A stretch of 64,000 bases of DNA from Collinsella sp. AM18-10 (GTDB taxonomy: Bacteria; Actinomycetota; Coriobacteriia; Coriobacteriales; Coriobacteriaceae): positions 124,001-188,000 of the forward strand of contig NZ_QRJO01000003.1 of NCBI RefSeq assembly GCF_003471585.1, read 5' to 3'. The stretch's first letter is position 1; each line of letters opens with the position of its first letter. Below the pieces are notes generated by a model. It did no database searches. It was given only the letters and a program-made list of their open reading frames with translations, and had not been told where the DNA came from. The translations under genes and the position numbers were made by a program. Positions 43,421 to 51,981 of this stretch are shown piece by piece.

Positions 43421-43476
43421 GTGGATAATCTCCCGTTTTTGGGCTGTGCTTTGGGCAAAAGTGGGAGATTATCCAC
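43421..43476. repeat. 14-bp perfect inverted repeat upstream of tgt
   Basis: GTGGATAATCTCCC (43421-43434) and its reverse complement (43463-43476) flank a 28-base loop. A partial copy, TCCACGCTCAC, follows at about 43500. It lies about 150 bases before tgt. Its role is unknown: attenuator, operator or repeat element. Confidence 0.55.
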
Positions 43477-43623
43477 GCTCATCCGGTAAGCGTCCAAAAA
43501 TCCACGCTCACTTGCCGTGTCCCTGCCGTATCCTCCTCGCGCCAGTTTCTGTCGAGTCGGTGCTTCTTGCGGGTTGCCCGTATAATGGTTTGCGTATGAA
43601 CCGCAACCAAGGAGTTCCAGTTT

Positions 43624-44763
43624 ATGGACCAGAACCTTTTTAAATTCGACCTGATTACCGAGGATCCGACGACGCACGCGCGCGCCGGCGTACTGCACAC
43701 CCCGCACGGCGACATCGAGACGCCGATCTTTATGCCCGTGGGCACTAAGGCAAACGTCAAGGGCATTCCTACCGAGACTGTCAAGCAGCTCGGCGCCCAG
43801 ATCGTGCTCGCCAATACCTATCATCTGTCCATGCGTCCCGGCGAGGATACCATCGCCGAGCTGGGCGGCCTGCACAAGTTCATGAACTGGCACGGCCCCA
43901 TCCTCACCGACTCGGGCGGTTTCCAGGTCTTCAGCCACAACGATGCCGTCAAGCTCACCGATGAGGGCGTGCGCTTTATCGTCAACGATTACGACGGCCG
44001 CCACGTGTTCTGGACGCCCGAGGATAACATGGAAATCGCTATGAAGCTCGGCTCCGACATCTGCATGCAGCTCGATCAGTGCCCCGGCTATCCCGCCACG
44101 CGTGCCTATGTCGAGCGCGCCGTGGAGCTGTCGAGTATGTGGGCCGAGCGCTGCTACAAGGCACACACCCGCGATGACCAGGCACTCTTTGGCATCGTCC
44201 AAGGTGGCATGCATCTGGACCTGCGCCTGCGCTCGTTGCGCCATCTGGAGGAGTGCGGCGACTTCCCCGGCTACGGCATCGGCGGCTACTCGGTGGGCGA
44301 GGACCACGAGACCATGTTCGAGACGCTGGCGCCGCTGGCTTCCGAGTACATGCCTAAGCACAAGCCGCGCTACCTGATGGGCGTCGGCAACCCCACCACC
44401 CTCGTGCGCGGCGTGGGCGTGGGCATCGACATGTTCGACTGCGTGCTGCCGACGCGTACCGGCCGCATGGGCACGGCGTTTTCGAGCGAGGGTCGCCTCA
44501 ACTTCCGCAACGCCCGCTTTGCGCACGACGACGGCCCCATCGATCCCACCTGCACCTGCCCGGTGTGCACGGGCGGCTACAGCCGCGCGCTCATTCGTCA
44601 CATGGTCACGCAAAAGGAGATGCTCGGCGGCATTTTGCTCTCGATGCACAACATCTACTACCTGCTCAACCTTATGCAGCAGGCTCGTCAGGCCATTATC
44701 GAGGGCCGTTACGGTGCATTCGTGAGCGACTGGATGAACAGCCCTGCGGCGGTGGATTACTAA
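43624..44763 (+). CDS. tgt: tRNA-guanine transglycosylase Tgt
   Basis: Tgt swaps guanine 34 for preQ1 in tRNAs of the GUN family, the step before QueA and QueH. The 379-residue protein has D96 in LTDSGGFQVFS and the nucleophile Asp in GIDMFDCVLPTR, with zinc ligands in CTCPVC and a later His (LLSMHNIYY). The start is ATG 43624, with AAGGAGTTCC before it. It sits 3.7 kb from queA, separated by unrelated genes, so the queuosine genes are loosely clustered. No preQ1 riboswitch was recognised upstream. Confidence 0.97.
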   Translation: MDQNLFKFDLITEDPTTHARAGVLHTPHGDIETPIFMPVGTKANVKGIPTETVKQLGAQIVLANTYHLSMRPGEDTIAELGGLHKFMNWHGPILTDSGGFQVFSHNDAVKLTDEGVRFIVNDYDGRHVFWTPEDNMEIAMKLGSDICMQLDQCPGYPATRAYVERAVELSSMWAERCYKAHTRDDQALFGIVQGGMHLDLRLRSLRHLEECGDFPGYGIGGYSVGEDHETMFETLAPLASEYMPKHKPRYLMGVGNPTTLVRGVGVGIDMFDCVLPTRTGRMGTAFSSEGRLNFRNARFAHDDGPIDPTCTCPVCTGGYSRALIRHMVTQKEMLGGILLSMHNIYYLLNLMQQARQAIIEGRYGAFVSDWMNSPAAVDY

Positions 44764-44910
44764 GAGCTGCGCGGGCGCTTGCAGAGCGCGGGCAACGGCA
44801 AGGGGCGAGCGCCGGCCGGTCATCACGTTCGCTAACACCGTCTGCGCGACCGATGACCGATAGCTTGCAAGCACTTGATGCATCGTGGGTACCATACCGA
44901 ATAGTTGATG

Positions 44911-44957
44911 CTCGGGCGGGTGTTTGGCGCATGGCGTCGACCCCGCCCGTTTTTCTT
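44911..44957 (+). terminator. Terminator between tgt and the LOG gene
   Basis: CGGGCGGG and CCCGCCCG pair around a 22-base loop and are followed by TTTTTCTTTTTC. It ends the tgt transcript; the next gene begins about 20 bases later and must have its own start signal or rely on read-through. Confidence 0.8.
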
Positions 44958-44976
44958 TTTCTCGATAGGAGTACCC

Positions 44977-45735
44977 ATGATTAAGAACGAGAATGTCGAG
45001 GGCGAGCCTGCCTACGACGAGACGTACCGCCGCGGCCCCGTGGTCATGCGCGGCCCCATGATTCCCAAGGACAATACCTACGCCAACCTGCTGGCGCCCG
45101 AGGATTCAACCGACTGGCTGCATGCTGATCCGTGGCGCGTGCTGCGCATCCAGGCAGAGTTTGTCGATGGTTTTGGCGCGCTTGCCGAGCTTGGTCCTGC
45201 GGTGACCATCTTCGGTAGCGCCCGCACGCCCAAGACCGATCCGCTCTACAAGGCGGCGCGTACCGTCGGGCGCAAGATCGCGCAACGTGGCGTGGCGGTC
45301 ATCACCGGCGGCGGCCCCGGCATCATGGAAGCGGCCAACAGGGGAGCGGCGAGTGTCAACGGCAAGTCGGTCGGCTTGGGTATCGAGCTGCCGCACGAGC
45401 ACGGGCTCAACAAATACGTGAACCTTGGCATGGACTTCCGTTACTTCTTTGTGCGCAAGACCATGTTCGTCAAATACAGCTCGGGCGCCATCGTGTTTCC
45501 TGGTGGCTTTGGTACGCTCGACGAGATGTTCGAGGTGCTCACGCTGGTACAGACGCACAAGGTCAAGCGCATGCCGCTCGTTTTGGTGGGAACCGAGTAC
45601 TGGCAGGGCCTGTTCGACTGGCTCAACGGCCCGGTGATGGACGCCGGTATGATTAGCCCGCTCGATCCGGAGCTGGTGCACATCACCGACGACCTCAACG
45701 AGGCCGTTGACATTGCCCTGAGCGGGCTGATGTAG
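44977..45735 (+). CDS. LOG family (TIGR00730) protein
   Basis: LOG-type enzymes release the base from nucleoside 5'-monophosphates (cytokinin-activating in plants; in bacteria the substrate is often unclear). The 252-residue protein has the family motifs GGGPGIMEAAN and FPGGFGTLDEMFE, which hold the phosphoribose and catalytic Glu. About 70 residues precede the Rossmann core, longer than average. ATG 44977 follows ATAGGAG; an upstream in-frame stretch crosses the terminator and is rejected. It stands alone ahead of a toxin-antitoxin pair. Confidence 0.93.
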   Translation: MIKNENVEGEPAYDETYRRGPVVMRGPMIPKDNTYANLLAPEDSTDWLHADPWRVLRIQAEFVDGFGALAELGPAVTIFGSARTPKTDPLYKAARTVGRKIAQRGVAVITGGGPGIMEAANRGAASVNGKSVGLGIELPHEHGLNKYVNLGMDFRYFFVRKTMFVKYSSGAIVFPGGFGTLDEMFEVLTLVQTHKVKRMPLVLVGTEYWQGLFDWLNGPVMDAGMISPLDPELVHITDDLNEAVDIALSGLM

Positions 45736-45767
45736 GGTGCTGTGACTGTTGTTATAGCAATGTGAAC

Positions 45768-45821
45768 GGCATACTGATGCTATTTAACATCAGTATGCCA
45801 TCTAAACTGGGTATACTGATG
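45768..45821 (+). promoter_or_regulatory. Autoregulatory operator of the DinJ-YafQ operon
   Basis: GGCATACTGATG (45768-45779) and its perfect reverse complement (45788-45799) are eight bases apart, followed by a third half-site TATACTGATG at 45812-45821. The location, just before the antitoxin gene, and the palindromic form suit a ribbon-helix-helix antitoxin operator. Confidence 0.75.
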
Positions 45822-45847
45822 TAAAAGACGAGGCGAGGAGGTCGCGT

Positions 45848-46147
45848 ATGTCTACTGCAACGGTTAAGCCTACGACGGTTCGCATCGAAGAGGGGCTCAA
45901 GGAACAGGCGACTGAGTTCTTGGATACGGTTGGTCTGAGTCTCAATTCGTATCTCAACCTTGCTGTTCGGCAGCTGGTAAATCAACGAAAGATTCCTTTT
46001 GAGATCGTAGGAAGGGCGGAGGTGCCCAACGAGGCAACGAGGCGTGCCATGGTGATCGCCGAAGCTCATGAGTTGGGGATTCTGCCGGACGACAGCCCGT
46101 CATTCAATAACGCTGATGAGCTTATATCATTCCTCGATGAGGACTAG
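45848..46147 (+). CDS. dinJ: RelB/DinJ family antitoxin
   Basis: This is a 99-residue antitoxin with an N-terminal ribbon-helix-helix DNA-binding segment (TTVRIEEGLKEQATEFLDTVGLSLNSYLNLAV) and a C-terminal part for toxin wrapping. It is two bases upstream of the toxin gene. ATG follows GAGGAGGTCG. DinJ antitoxins neutralise YafQ and repress their own operon, together with the toxin, through the upstream palindromes. Confidence 0.93.
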   Translation: MSTATVKPTTVRIEEGLKEQATEFLDTVGLSLNSYLNLAVRQLVNQRKIPFEIVGRAEVPNEATRRAMVIAEAHELGILPDDSPSFNNADELISFLDED

Positions 46148-46149
46148 CG

Positions 46150-46458
46150 ATGTTTGAGATTAAGGTCGAGGCTCAGTTTAAGGCGGATTACAAACGGACG
46201 ATGCGCATCCATCCGCAGCTAAAAACCGAGTTTAAGGCGGCGGTCGCAGAGCTTGCGGCTCACGGCTCGCTTCCCGCGGAATATGGTGCCCACGAGCTTT
46301 CAAACCCGGGCGGCAACTACAACGGCCACATCGATTTCCATCTATCCGATGGCTTGGTCGATGTGGTCGTTCTCTACTTGCCGCATAAGACTAATCCTGT
46401 GATCCGGCTGGTCAGAATGGGCTCGCATGAGGAACTATTCCAGGGCCCGCAGGGCTGA
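46150..46458 (+). CDS. yafQ: YafQ-type mRNA interferase toxin
   Basis: This is a 102-residue RelE-superfamily toxin. The pattern TAQFKADYKR (here EAQFKADYKRT), the central HELSNPGGNYNGHIDFHLSDG and the C-terminal LVRMGSHEELF match YafQ, including the histidines near the middle and the late His used in ribosome-dependent mRNA cleavage. It is coupled to the antitoxin gene by a two-base gap. It ends with a hairpin that it shares with the convergent primase-helicase gene. Confidence 0.92.
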   Translation: MFEIKVEAQFKADYKRTMRIHPQLKTEFKAAVAELAAHGSLPAEYGAHELSNPGGNYNGHIDFHLSDGLVDVVVLYLPHKTNPVIRLVRMGSHEELFQGPQG

Positions 46459-46475
46459 TTGCTCGCTTATGAATC

Positions 46476-46534
46476 GCGGTGGAATAGGGATTGATTTGCG
46501 GCCGATTGGCCAAAAACGGCCCCTATTCCACCGT
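46476..46534. repeat. GTTGCGGTG hairpin family, copy C, overlapping the primase-helicase stop
   Basis: CGGTGGAATAGGG (46477-46489) and its reverse complement (46521-46533) pair over 13 bp; the inner part has GGCCGATTGGCC. The right arm encodes the last residues and the stop of the primase-helicase gene on the minus strand. It sits between convergent yafQ and helicase and may end both transcripts. Confidence 0.65.
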
Positions 46535-49534
46535 AACTGTTGGAGACGTCCCGTTCGTGGCTGCGACCTCCGGTTCTCCTCTTCGCTGGATTTCGCTTAA
46601 AAGCTCGGCTGCAACTTCACTGCTTTTGAAACGGATGCTGCAGTCCTCTTTCTTAGGAAAGGCCAGTAATGGAATAGTTCCGTACCAGACGGTTTCCTCG
46701 TCAATTACTGACGCGCACAGGCGTCTTTCGGCTTTGATGGAATAGTCGACGTTCATCTCGGTTAAAATCGCTTTCACGTCATTGTGCGGAGTCGAGGCAA
46801 TTGAAATCTCAAGGGCAATCCCACGGGCGGCTGCGCCTGTGAGTACGGCAGCGAGCTTTGCGAGGCATGCAGCGGATGCGTAGGGCGCGGCAATAAAAAT
46901 GTTTTTCGTTGCGCGCGCGATGTCATCTGCTAAGGCCTCCACGGCCCTTGCCGGCCTAACGAGGATGTTTTGATCGGCCCGTTTGTTGTCATTTGCTGCA
47001 AAGACTTCATACCCCAGCTTGGCGTAGGTCTTGAGTCTCTTCTGGTACATGCGCGCGAGCATGGGTATCGACAAATCAACATAGTCGAATATCTCAACCC
47101 GCTGCTTGCCCTCGTGACTTCTATGTAGCCTGCCTGCCTGCTGCGTTATACTGCCGTCCCAAGATATCGGTGTGGCAATGAGCAGAGTGTCAAGGTAAGA
47201 CAGGTCGAAACCCTCGCCCAGAAGGCCTTCGGTTGCGATGATAATTCGATGCTCATGCTCGAAGCCGGGAAGGCTGTTCAGTATTGCCTTTCTTTCTTTG
47301 GCGTCGATTTCTCCGGTTAAGAGTATAGGTTCGTGTCCGCGGCTTTGAAGCAGCCTACATAGCTCTTCGGCATGTTTTTTCCTTTTGGATAGCACAAGCG
47401 GATGTCGACCGTTTGACGCGGTCTCGAGGGCATCATCGACAATTGCTTCGTTTCTCGCTGTGTGCGCACACAGGAGATCGAGAACTTGATTAAAGGACGC
47501 CCCTGGTTCGTAGGCGGGTAGCCGAACTCCGGTAAAACGCGGCCTAACAACGCGCTGAATTCCCTGTTGGATTGCTTGCGTTTTTGGATCAATGACATGG
47601 CGAAGCGGGCCGCAGAGCATTGAGAGTGCTCGCGTGAGTCCGTCCGAGCGTTCGGGCGTCGCGGAAAGGCCGTATACATATTTGGCTGGAGCGGACTTGA
47701 GGACGAGCTCAAGCTGTGGTGCGGCTGCATGGTGACATTCATCACAGATGATGAGGCCGTAATCACGAACGAACTCCTTGGCTATTGGTTCTCCGGTCTG
47801 GGGGTCCTTGCTGGACAGAGACTGGAATGAAGCAATGTCGATGAGATGGCTTATGGTGGTTTTGCCTCCTCCGATTTGGCCAATGAGCGGAGGCTGCCTT
47901 TTACTGATTCGTCCTTTTGGGGTTCGAACTGGCTTTCTGTTATCCGTAATGTCGATAAACCGTTCGAGCTGGGATTTCCATTGGGCAATGAGCGCAGTCT
48001 TGGGAACGATGACAAGCGTTGGAAGACCGATGGCAGCAATAAGATAGGCCCCAATGACGGTTTTCCCGAAACCCGTCGGCGCGGACATGATTCCGTCTTC
48101 ATAGTTGAGCATCTGTTCGGTGGCAATTTGCTGTTCAGGGCGAAGAGCCCCTTTAAATGTCATCACAATTGGATTGCCCGACATGCGCTTGTCTGAATAG
48201 TGAGCAGAAGCGCCGGCTTCTTGAAGCAGCCGCTTGAGTTGAGCTTTACAGCCTCTGGGAATCGCAACGCAGCCATCTCTAAGTTCGCTGAGGTCTATGT
48301 ACCGCGGTTTGCCGAATACTGATTGGTGCATTGATTGGGCGCGGAAGAATTCCGGGTTGGCAAATGTTGCAAGCCTGCGAACCTCCATCTGGGCGGCCGG
48401 GCTCAGAGATTTTTCGGTTATGTAGAGCATATCGGCTTGCGTGACGGGTAGCGATGACGGGAAGTCCTGCGGCGTGAGCGGAAGCCGCTTTCGCGGCCTC
48501 TGAGAATGTGGCGCGGCGGTGTTTCCCGCCACTGCAGCTGATATTCCATGCGGTTTATTGTCGATGCTTTCGATTAGATTTTGCACCGTTGCATGTGGAA
48601 CCAGCTGAATTTGCGAAAGGTAAAGCCATTGATCGGGAAAAGGCTCAAATTGCTCGTCAACAAATACACTGTTCCCTTTTCGCTGCGCTTTTCCTTGAAA
48701 AGGCAGTGCTATGAGATTTCCGAAGCCGCCCTCAGGAATGGTGGACTGTGCGGGCAGCATCCGGTCAAAAGCTTCAAAGGTGATTGTCTTGTTGAGCGCC
48801 GCCGCTTCGGTGATAAGGCTACTTCCAAATTCTCGTGCGATCTTTGCGCTGGTGAGCTCTAGGAAGAAAAACCAGACATGTGTGCCGTTACCTGATCTCG
48901 ATCGCTCGACTGCAGCATCGATTCCATGGTTTTTTGCGACAAGCCGAATGGCGTTTGTCGCTTCTTTCCAATCGGCTCCGTCAAAGTCGATGACCAAGAC
49001 TTTTGTGTTGCTGTCATTATCGAGAACATATTGACCTATGACGTCTCGGAGTCTGTCGTCACTGCCCTTGAAATGGGAGATGATCGCGGTATCGCTCAAC
49101 TCGGGGAAGACGCGGTTGCCACATTCAGCGCATTTGGTTTTCTGACGATTTGCTTTGGGACAAATGCCTGACTTCCACTCGTTTGCGCAGACGGGCGTAT
49201 AGCCGATTCCCCCGTCTTTTCTGCGGTACCCATGGGCGTAAACATCTTTGCGGCCAGTAAAGAGATTGCGAAAGAGCTCGAGTTTGTCGCGCGCTGGACT
49301 CGCACTGGTGACGATACCCTCGACCTGCGCCCATCTATCGAAAGATGTGCCAGCTTTCTCCCATTCTTCGAGCGTTGCGTAACGGATGTCTGGGCCATTG
49401 CTGCAGATGACGATTTGGCCGTGCAGCTCAGATACATGAACGACTGTTTCCTTGAATTGGAATACCGTGTCCCCGATGAGGGCGTATTGATGCGTAACGG
49501 TGCTCATGTAAATGCCGTTCTTGTTGGGGTTCAT
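46523..49534 (-). CDS. TOTE-type archaeo-eukaryotic primase / SF2 helicase fusion with C-terminal PLD-like domain
   Basis: This is a 1003-residue protein with three modules. An archaeo-eukaryotic primase-like domain (about 95-270) carries a four-Cys knuckle (C117, C125, C135, C138), the DxD motif in VIDFDG (D183, D185) and the catalytic His in GNGTHVW (H219). A superfamily 2 helicase (about 460-800) has SAPTGFGKT, DECHH and a C-terminal lobe GEGFDL...QQAGRLHR. The C-terminal 120 residues look like a degenerate PLD-type fold (ERRLCASVIDEETVWYG) without a clear HxK. This arrangement matches the TOTE conflict-system primases, so an anti-mobile-element or conflict role is inferred. The start has no strong ribosome site; M10 is an alternative. 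Its sequence is less GC-biased than its neighbours. Confidence 0.85.
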   Translation of the reverse strand: MNPNKNGIYMSTVTHQYALIGDTVFQFKETVVHVSELHGQIVICSNGPDIRYATLEEWEKAGTSFDRWAQVEGIVTSASPARDKLELFRNLFTGRKDVYAHGYRRKDGGIGYTPVCANEWKSGICPKANRQKTKCAECGNRVFPELSDTAIISHFKGSDDRLRDVIGQYVLDNDSNTKVLVIDFDGADWKEATNAIRLVAKNHGIDAAVERSRSGNGTHVWFFFLELTSAKIAREFGSSLITEAAALNKTITFEAFDRMLPAQSTIPEGGFGNLIALPFQGKAQRKGNSVFVDEQFEPFPDQWLYLSQIQLVPHATVQNLIESIDNKPHGISAAVAGNTAAPHSQRPRKRLPLTPQDFPSSLPVTQADMLYITEKSLSPAAQMEVRRLATFANPEFFRAQSMHQSVFGKPRYIDLSELRDGCVAIPRGCKAQLKRLLQEAGASAHYSDKRMSGNPIVMTFKGALRPEQQIATEQMLNYEDGIMSAPTGFGKTVIGAYLIAAIGLPTLVIVPKTALIAQWKSQLERFIDITDNRKPVRTPKGRISKRQPPLIGQIGGGKTTISHLIDIASFQSLSSKDPQTGEPIAKEFVRDYGLIICDECHHAAAPQLELVLKSAPAKYVYGLSATPERSDGLTRALSMLCGPLRHVIDPKTQAIQQGIQRVVRPRFTGVRLPAYEPGASFNQVLDLLCAHTARNEAIVDDALETASNGRHPLVLSKRKKHAEELCRLLQSRGHEPILLTGEIDAKERKAILNSLPGFEHEHRIIIATEGLLGEGFDLSYLDTLLIATPISWDGSITQQAGRLHRSHEGKQRVEIFDYVDLSIPMLARMYQKRLKTYAKLGYEVFAANDNKRADQNILVRPARAVEALADDIARATKNIFIAAPYASAACLAKLAAVLTGAAARGIALEISIASTPHNDVKAILTEMNVDYSIKAERRLCASVIDEETVWYGTIPLLAFPKKEDCSIRFKSSEVAAELLSEIQRRGEPEVAATNGTSPTVTVE

Positions 49535-49715
49535 TAAAATGAGAGTACGTTATTTTGTTTTTTTGGGCATCCGATTCTGATTTTGGTTCGGTGATAGTGG
49601 AGTGCGGCTCCGTGAGTGGTGTTTGGCTAGTGCCAAAATGTGTGGTAGCTGTTGTTGAATGGGTTTGAGTGGCTATGAGACGGGCTGGAGATCCTGGGAA
49701 CTACCTCCGAATAGA

Positions 49716-49943
49716 CCCGGTGGACAAAAAATGGCAAATATGAGTACTGTTGTTGTGGTGGTATCATATCATCTGGAAAGTATTTAAGACCAATCGAGTG
49801 AAATCGAATATAACCAACCCCTAACCACGGCGATTCGGGACTTTACGGCGCTCAAAATCGGCAGAAGAAAGCAAATTCAGCCAGATTTCGCTGCGACTAA
49901 ATTGGTAACAGTACTCATATTTGCCATTTTTTGACCAAGGGGT
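49716..49943. repeat. MITE-like element with long terminal inverted repeats
   Basis: A 27-base perfect core (49725-49751; begins CAAAAAATGGCAAATATGAG) recurs as its reverse complement at 49907-49933, with weaker pairing out to about 49716 and 49943. Between the arms is an AT-rich, ORF-free 155-base segment. It lies in the 712-base gap between the primase-helicase and the DegV gene. No target duplication was recognised. Confidence 0.6.
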
Positions 49944-50223
49944 ATCGCAAGGGGGCTGGATAAAGCGTCGATGGCCTTCGAAATCTCGATTAGGTAGTTG
50001 AGCGGCAATGAAGTTGCGGCGTAATGGGAAGCGGTTCGCAGCTTTTCGGCCATAACGGCCCCTTTACCGCCGCCATTCCTAAAGAGATGCCGGCGCGCCT
50101 TGAGTTGGAGCACGCCGGCGTGATGGCTTTGCTGTGGCTGGGCGCACCTCGGTCGTTCGACTGACCGGCATGTCCGGTCTTGCCAAACGGGCTTTTGTTA
50201 GCGCTTAATGTTTGCCCAGATAA
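49944..50223. other. Intergenic region upstream of the DegV terminator
   Basis: About 280 bases with no supported ORF or structure. A minus-strand frame of 78 codons starting near 50113 has no ribosome site and no recognisable protein pattern. Confidence 0.35.
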
Positions 50224-50260
50224 AACCTGCCAAAATAAACCTGTCCCTAATTGGCAGGTT
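50224..50260 (-). terminator. Hairpin at the end of the second DegV gene
   Basis: AACCTGCCAA and TTGGCAGGTT pair over ten bases; on the minus strand this is followed by TTTAT. It overlaps the last codons of the DegV gene. Confidence 0.6.
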
Positions 50261-51107
50261 GGTAGCGGGGGCAGTAGCTGATGGCTATGGCGTCGACGCC
50301 TACGTGGGTGGCGATGGTGCAGCCGATGGGGCCGGTGCCGGCGTCTACGAAGTTCTGGCCTGCGAGCGCTTGGTAGACGAGCTCCTGCTCCTCGGCAGCG
50401 CCGGTCGTGAGCACGCGCACGCTGGAGCCCGGATGTTCGGCCAAAAATGCGAGGCAATCGGCCATGGTGTTGGCAACGATGCGCTTGGCTCCGCGGCCCT
50501 TCTTGATGGCCTTGATCTCGCCCGACTGCCACTCCGGCGAAACGGCCAGGCGAATGTTGAGCATCTGCGTCAGCTGACCAGCGAGCTTGGGCGCGCGGCC
50601 GTTCTTGACCAAGTTCTCGAGCGTGCGGGGAATCAGCAGCAGGTGTGCGTCGGGCAGCGTCGCGCGGATCTGCGCCTCGGTCTCGTCCAAGCTGCGGCCG
50701 TCTTCGCGCATGGCCAGCGCGTACTCAACCAACAGGCCCTCGGCGCCCGAGCCGGTGCGCGAGTCGACGCAGCGCACGTCGAGCTCATGGGTGTCGGCTA
50801 CCAGACATGCGTTGGCATAGCAGGCGGACCACTCGCTGCACAGCGAAATAAAGATGGCGCTGTCGTGGCCATCGGCGAGCACGCGGTCAAAGAGCGCCTT
50901 GAACTCGCCGGCGCTCGGCTGCGACGTGTGCGGCAGCTGCTCGGAGTCGGCCATGCGAGCGACGTACTCCTCGGCGGTAATCTGCGCCTGGTCGAGCAGG
51001 TCCTCGCCTTCGATAATCACGTGCAGCGGAATCACGTAAATACCGAGCTCTTGGGCGCGGGCGGGGGAGATGTCCGACGTGGAGTCGGTTATGATGGCAA
51101 AAGACAT
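50247..51107 (-). CDS. DegV family protein, second copy
   Basis: This 286-residue DegV-type fatty acid carrier begins FAIITDSTSDISPARA, with PHTSQPSAGEF, a binding loop FISLCSEWSACYANA (the usual glycine-serine loop is altered to CSEWSACYA), DSRTGSGAEGLLVEY and a terminal GTGPIGCTIATHVGVDA. ATG 51107 follows GAAAGGTG. It is divergent from the HAD gene. It pairs functionally with the DegV at 31534 but differs in the fatty-acid loop, so it may prefer another chain. Confidence 0.9.
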   Translation of the reverse strand: MSFAIITDSTSDISPARAQELGIYVIPLHVIIEGEDLLDQAQITAEEYVARMADSEQLPHTSQPSAGEFKALFDRVLADGHDSAIFISLCSEWSACYANACLVADTHELDVRCVDSRTGSGAEGLLVEYALAMREDGRSLDETEAQIRATLPDAHLLLIPRTLENLVKNGRAPKLAGQLTQMLNIRLAVSPEWQSGEIKAIKKGRGAKRIVANTMADCLAFLAEHPGSSVRVLTTGAAEEQELVYQALAGQNFVDAGTGPIGCTIATHVGVDAIAISYCPRYQPAN

Positions 51108-51264
51108 AGTTGCACCTTTCGTCGGGGCGCTTGTGCGCCGCCTTCTGAGAGCAAAATGCGACAAGTATAGTGGAGTCATTCCACATTACTAGGTTCAATT
51201 GTTGAATAGTCAACAGTTTGAAGTGACGGTGTGGAAATCATCAATTGGGGAAGAGGGGGTGCCG

Positions 51265-51927
51265 GTGGAGGCACTGGAGATAGGTAAGCGCCCGGTCGTG
51301 CTGTTCGATTTTGACGGTACGGTGGCCGATACGGGCCGGGCGGTGATGACCTCGACGCGCAAGACGCTTGCCGCGCGCGGGTTTTCGGAGGCGCAGATGG
51401 GCGACCTGCGACGCATGATCGGGCCGCCGCTGTGGAAGAGCTTTCACGACTTTTACGGCTTCTCCCGCGAGGAGTCGCTCGTGGTGGCAGACGAGTACCG
51501 CGCCTTTTTTGACGAGCTGGGACCGGAAGAGTATCCCGTGTTCGATGGAATTCCCGCGCTGCTCGATGGCCTTGCCACGCAGGGACATCACCTGGCTGTG
51601 GCGACCTCTCGCATGGAGGCGAAGTGCATTGACATGGTGGGCGAGCTTGGCCTTCGCCAGTTCGAAGCCGTGGTCGGCATGAATCCTCCGCAGGGCCGCG
51701 AGACCAAGGCCGATTCGATCCGCGATGCCCTGGCGGCACTTGGGGCGCGCGCCGACGATGCCGTGATGATCGGCGATCGCTTTAACGACGTGGAGGGCGC
51801 ACACGCAATGGGCGTGCCGTGCATCGGCATTTATTCGGGTGCGGCGGCGCCGGGCGAGCACGAGGCGGCGGGTGCCGACGCAGTGGTGCACTCGGTGGCC
51901 GAGCTTGCTAAACTTTTCGCTATCTAG
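51265..51927 (+). CDS. HAD family hydrolase, phosphoglycolate phosphatase-like
   Basis: This HAD-IA phosphatase has the nucleophile motif LFDFDGTVADT, the motif II/III stretches VATSRMEAK and MIGDRFNDVEGA, and a helical cap between. Similar proteins hydrolyse phosphoglycolate or pyrophosphate, but the substrate cannot be read from the sequence. About 220 residues result from a GTG at 51265 with GAAGAGG upstream; GTG 51259 or TTG 51199 are alternatives. It lies 54 bases before the M20 peptidase gene on the same strand. Confidence 0.88.
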   Translation: MEALEIGKRPVVLFDFDGTVADTGRAVMTSTRKTLAARGFSEAQMGDLRRMIGPPLWKSFHDFYGFSREESLVVADEYRAFFDELGPEEYPVFDGIPALLDGLATQGHHLAVATSRMEAKCIDMVGELGLRQFEAVVGMNPPQGRETKADSIRDALAALGARADDAVMIGDRFNDVEGAHAMGVPCIGIYSGAAAPGEHEAAGADAVVHSVAELAKLFAI

Positions 51928-51981
51928 GGACTTAATGTGAGGGGCGGGCGCGCTCGTCGCTCATTGGTAAGGAGGTCGTTC

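Noticed and set aside
49877..50113. 78-codon minus-strand frame next to the MITE-like element
   Set aside because: It overlaps the repeat arm, lacks a ribosome site and looks like chance.
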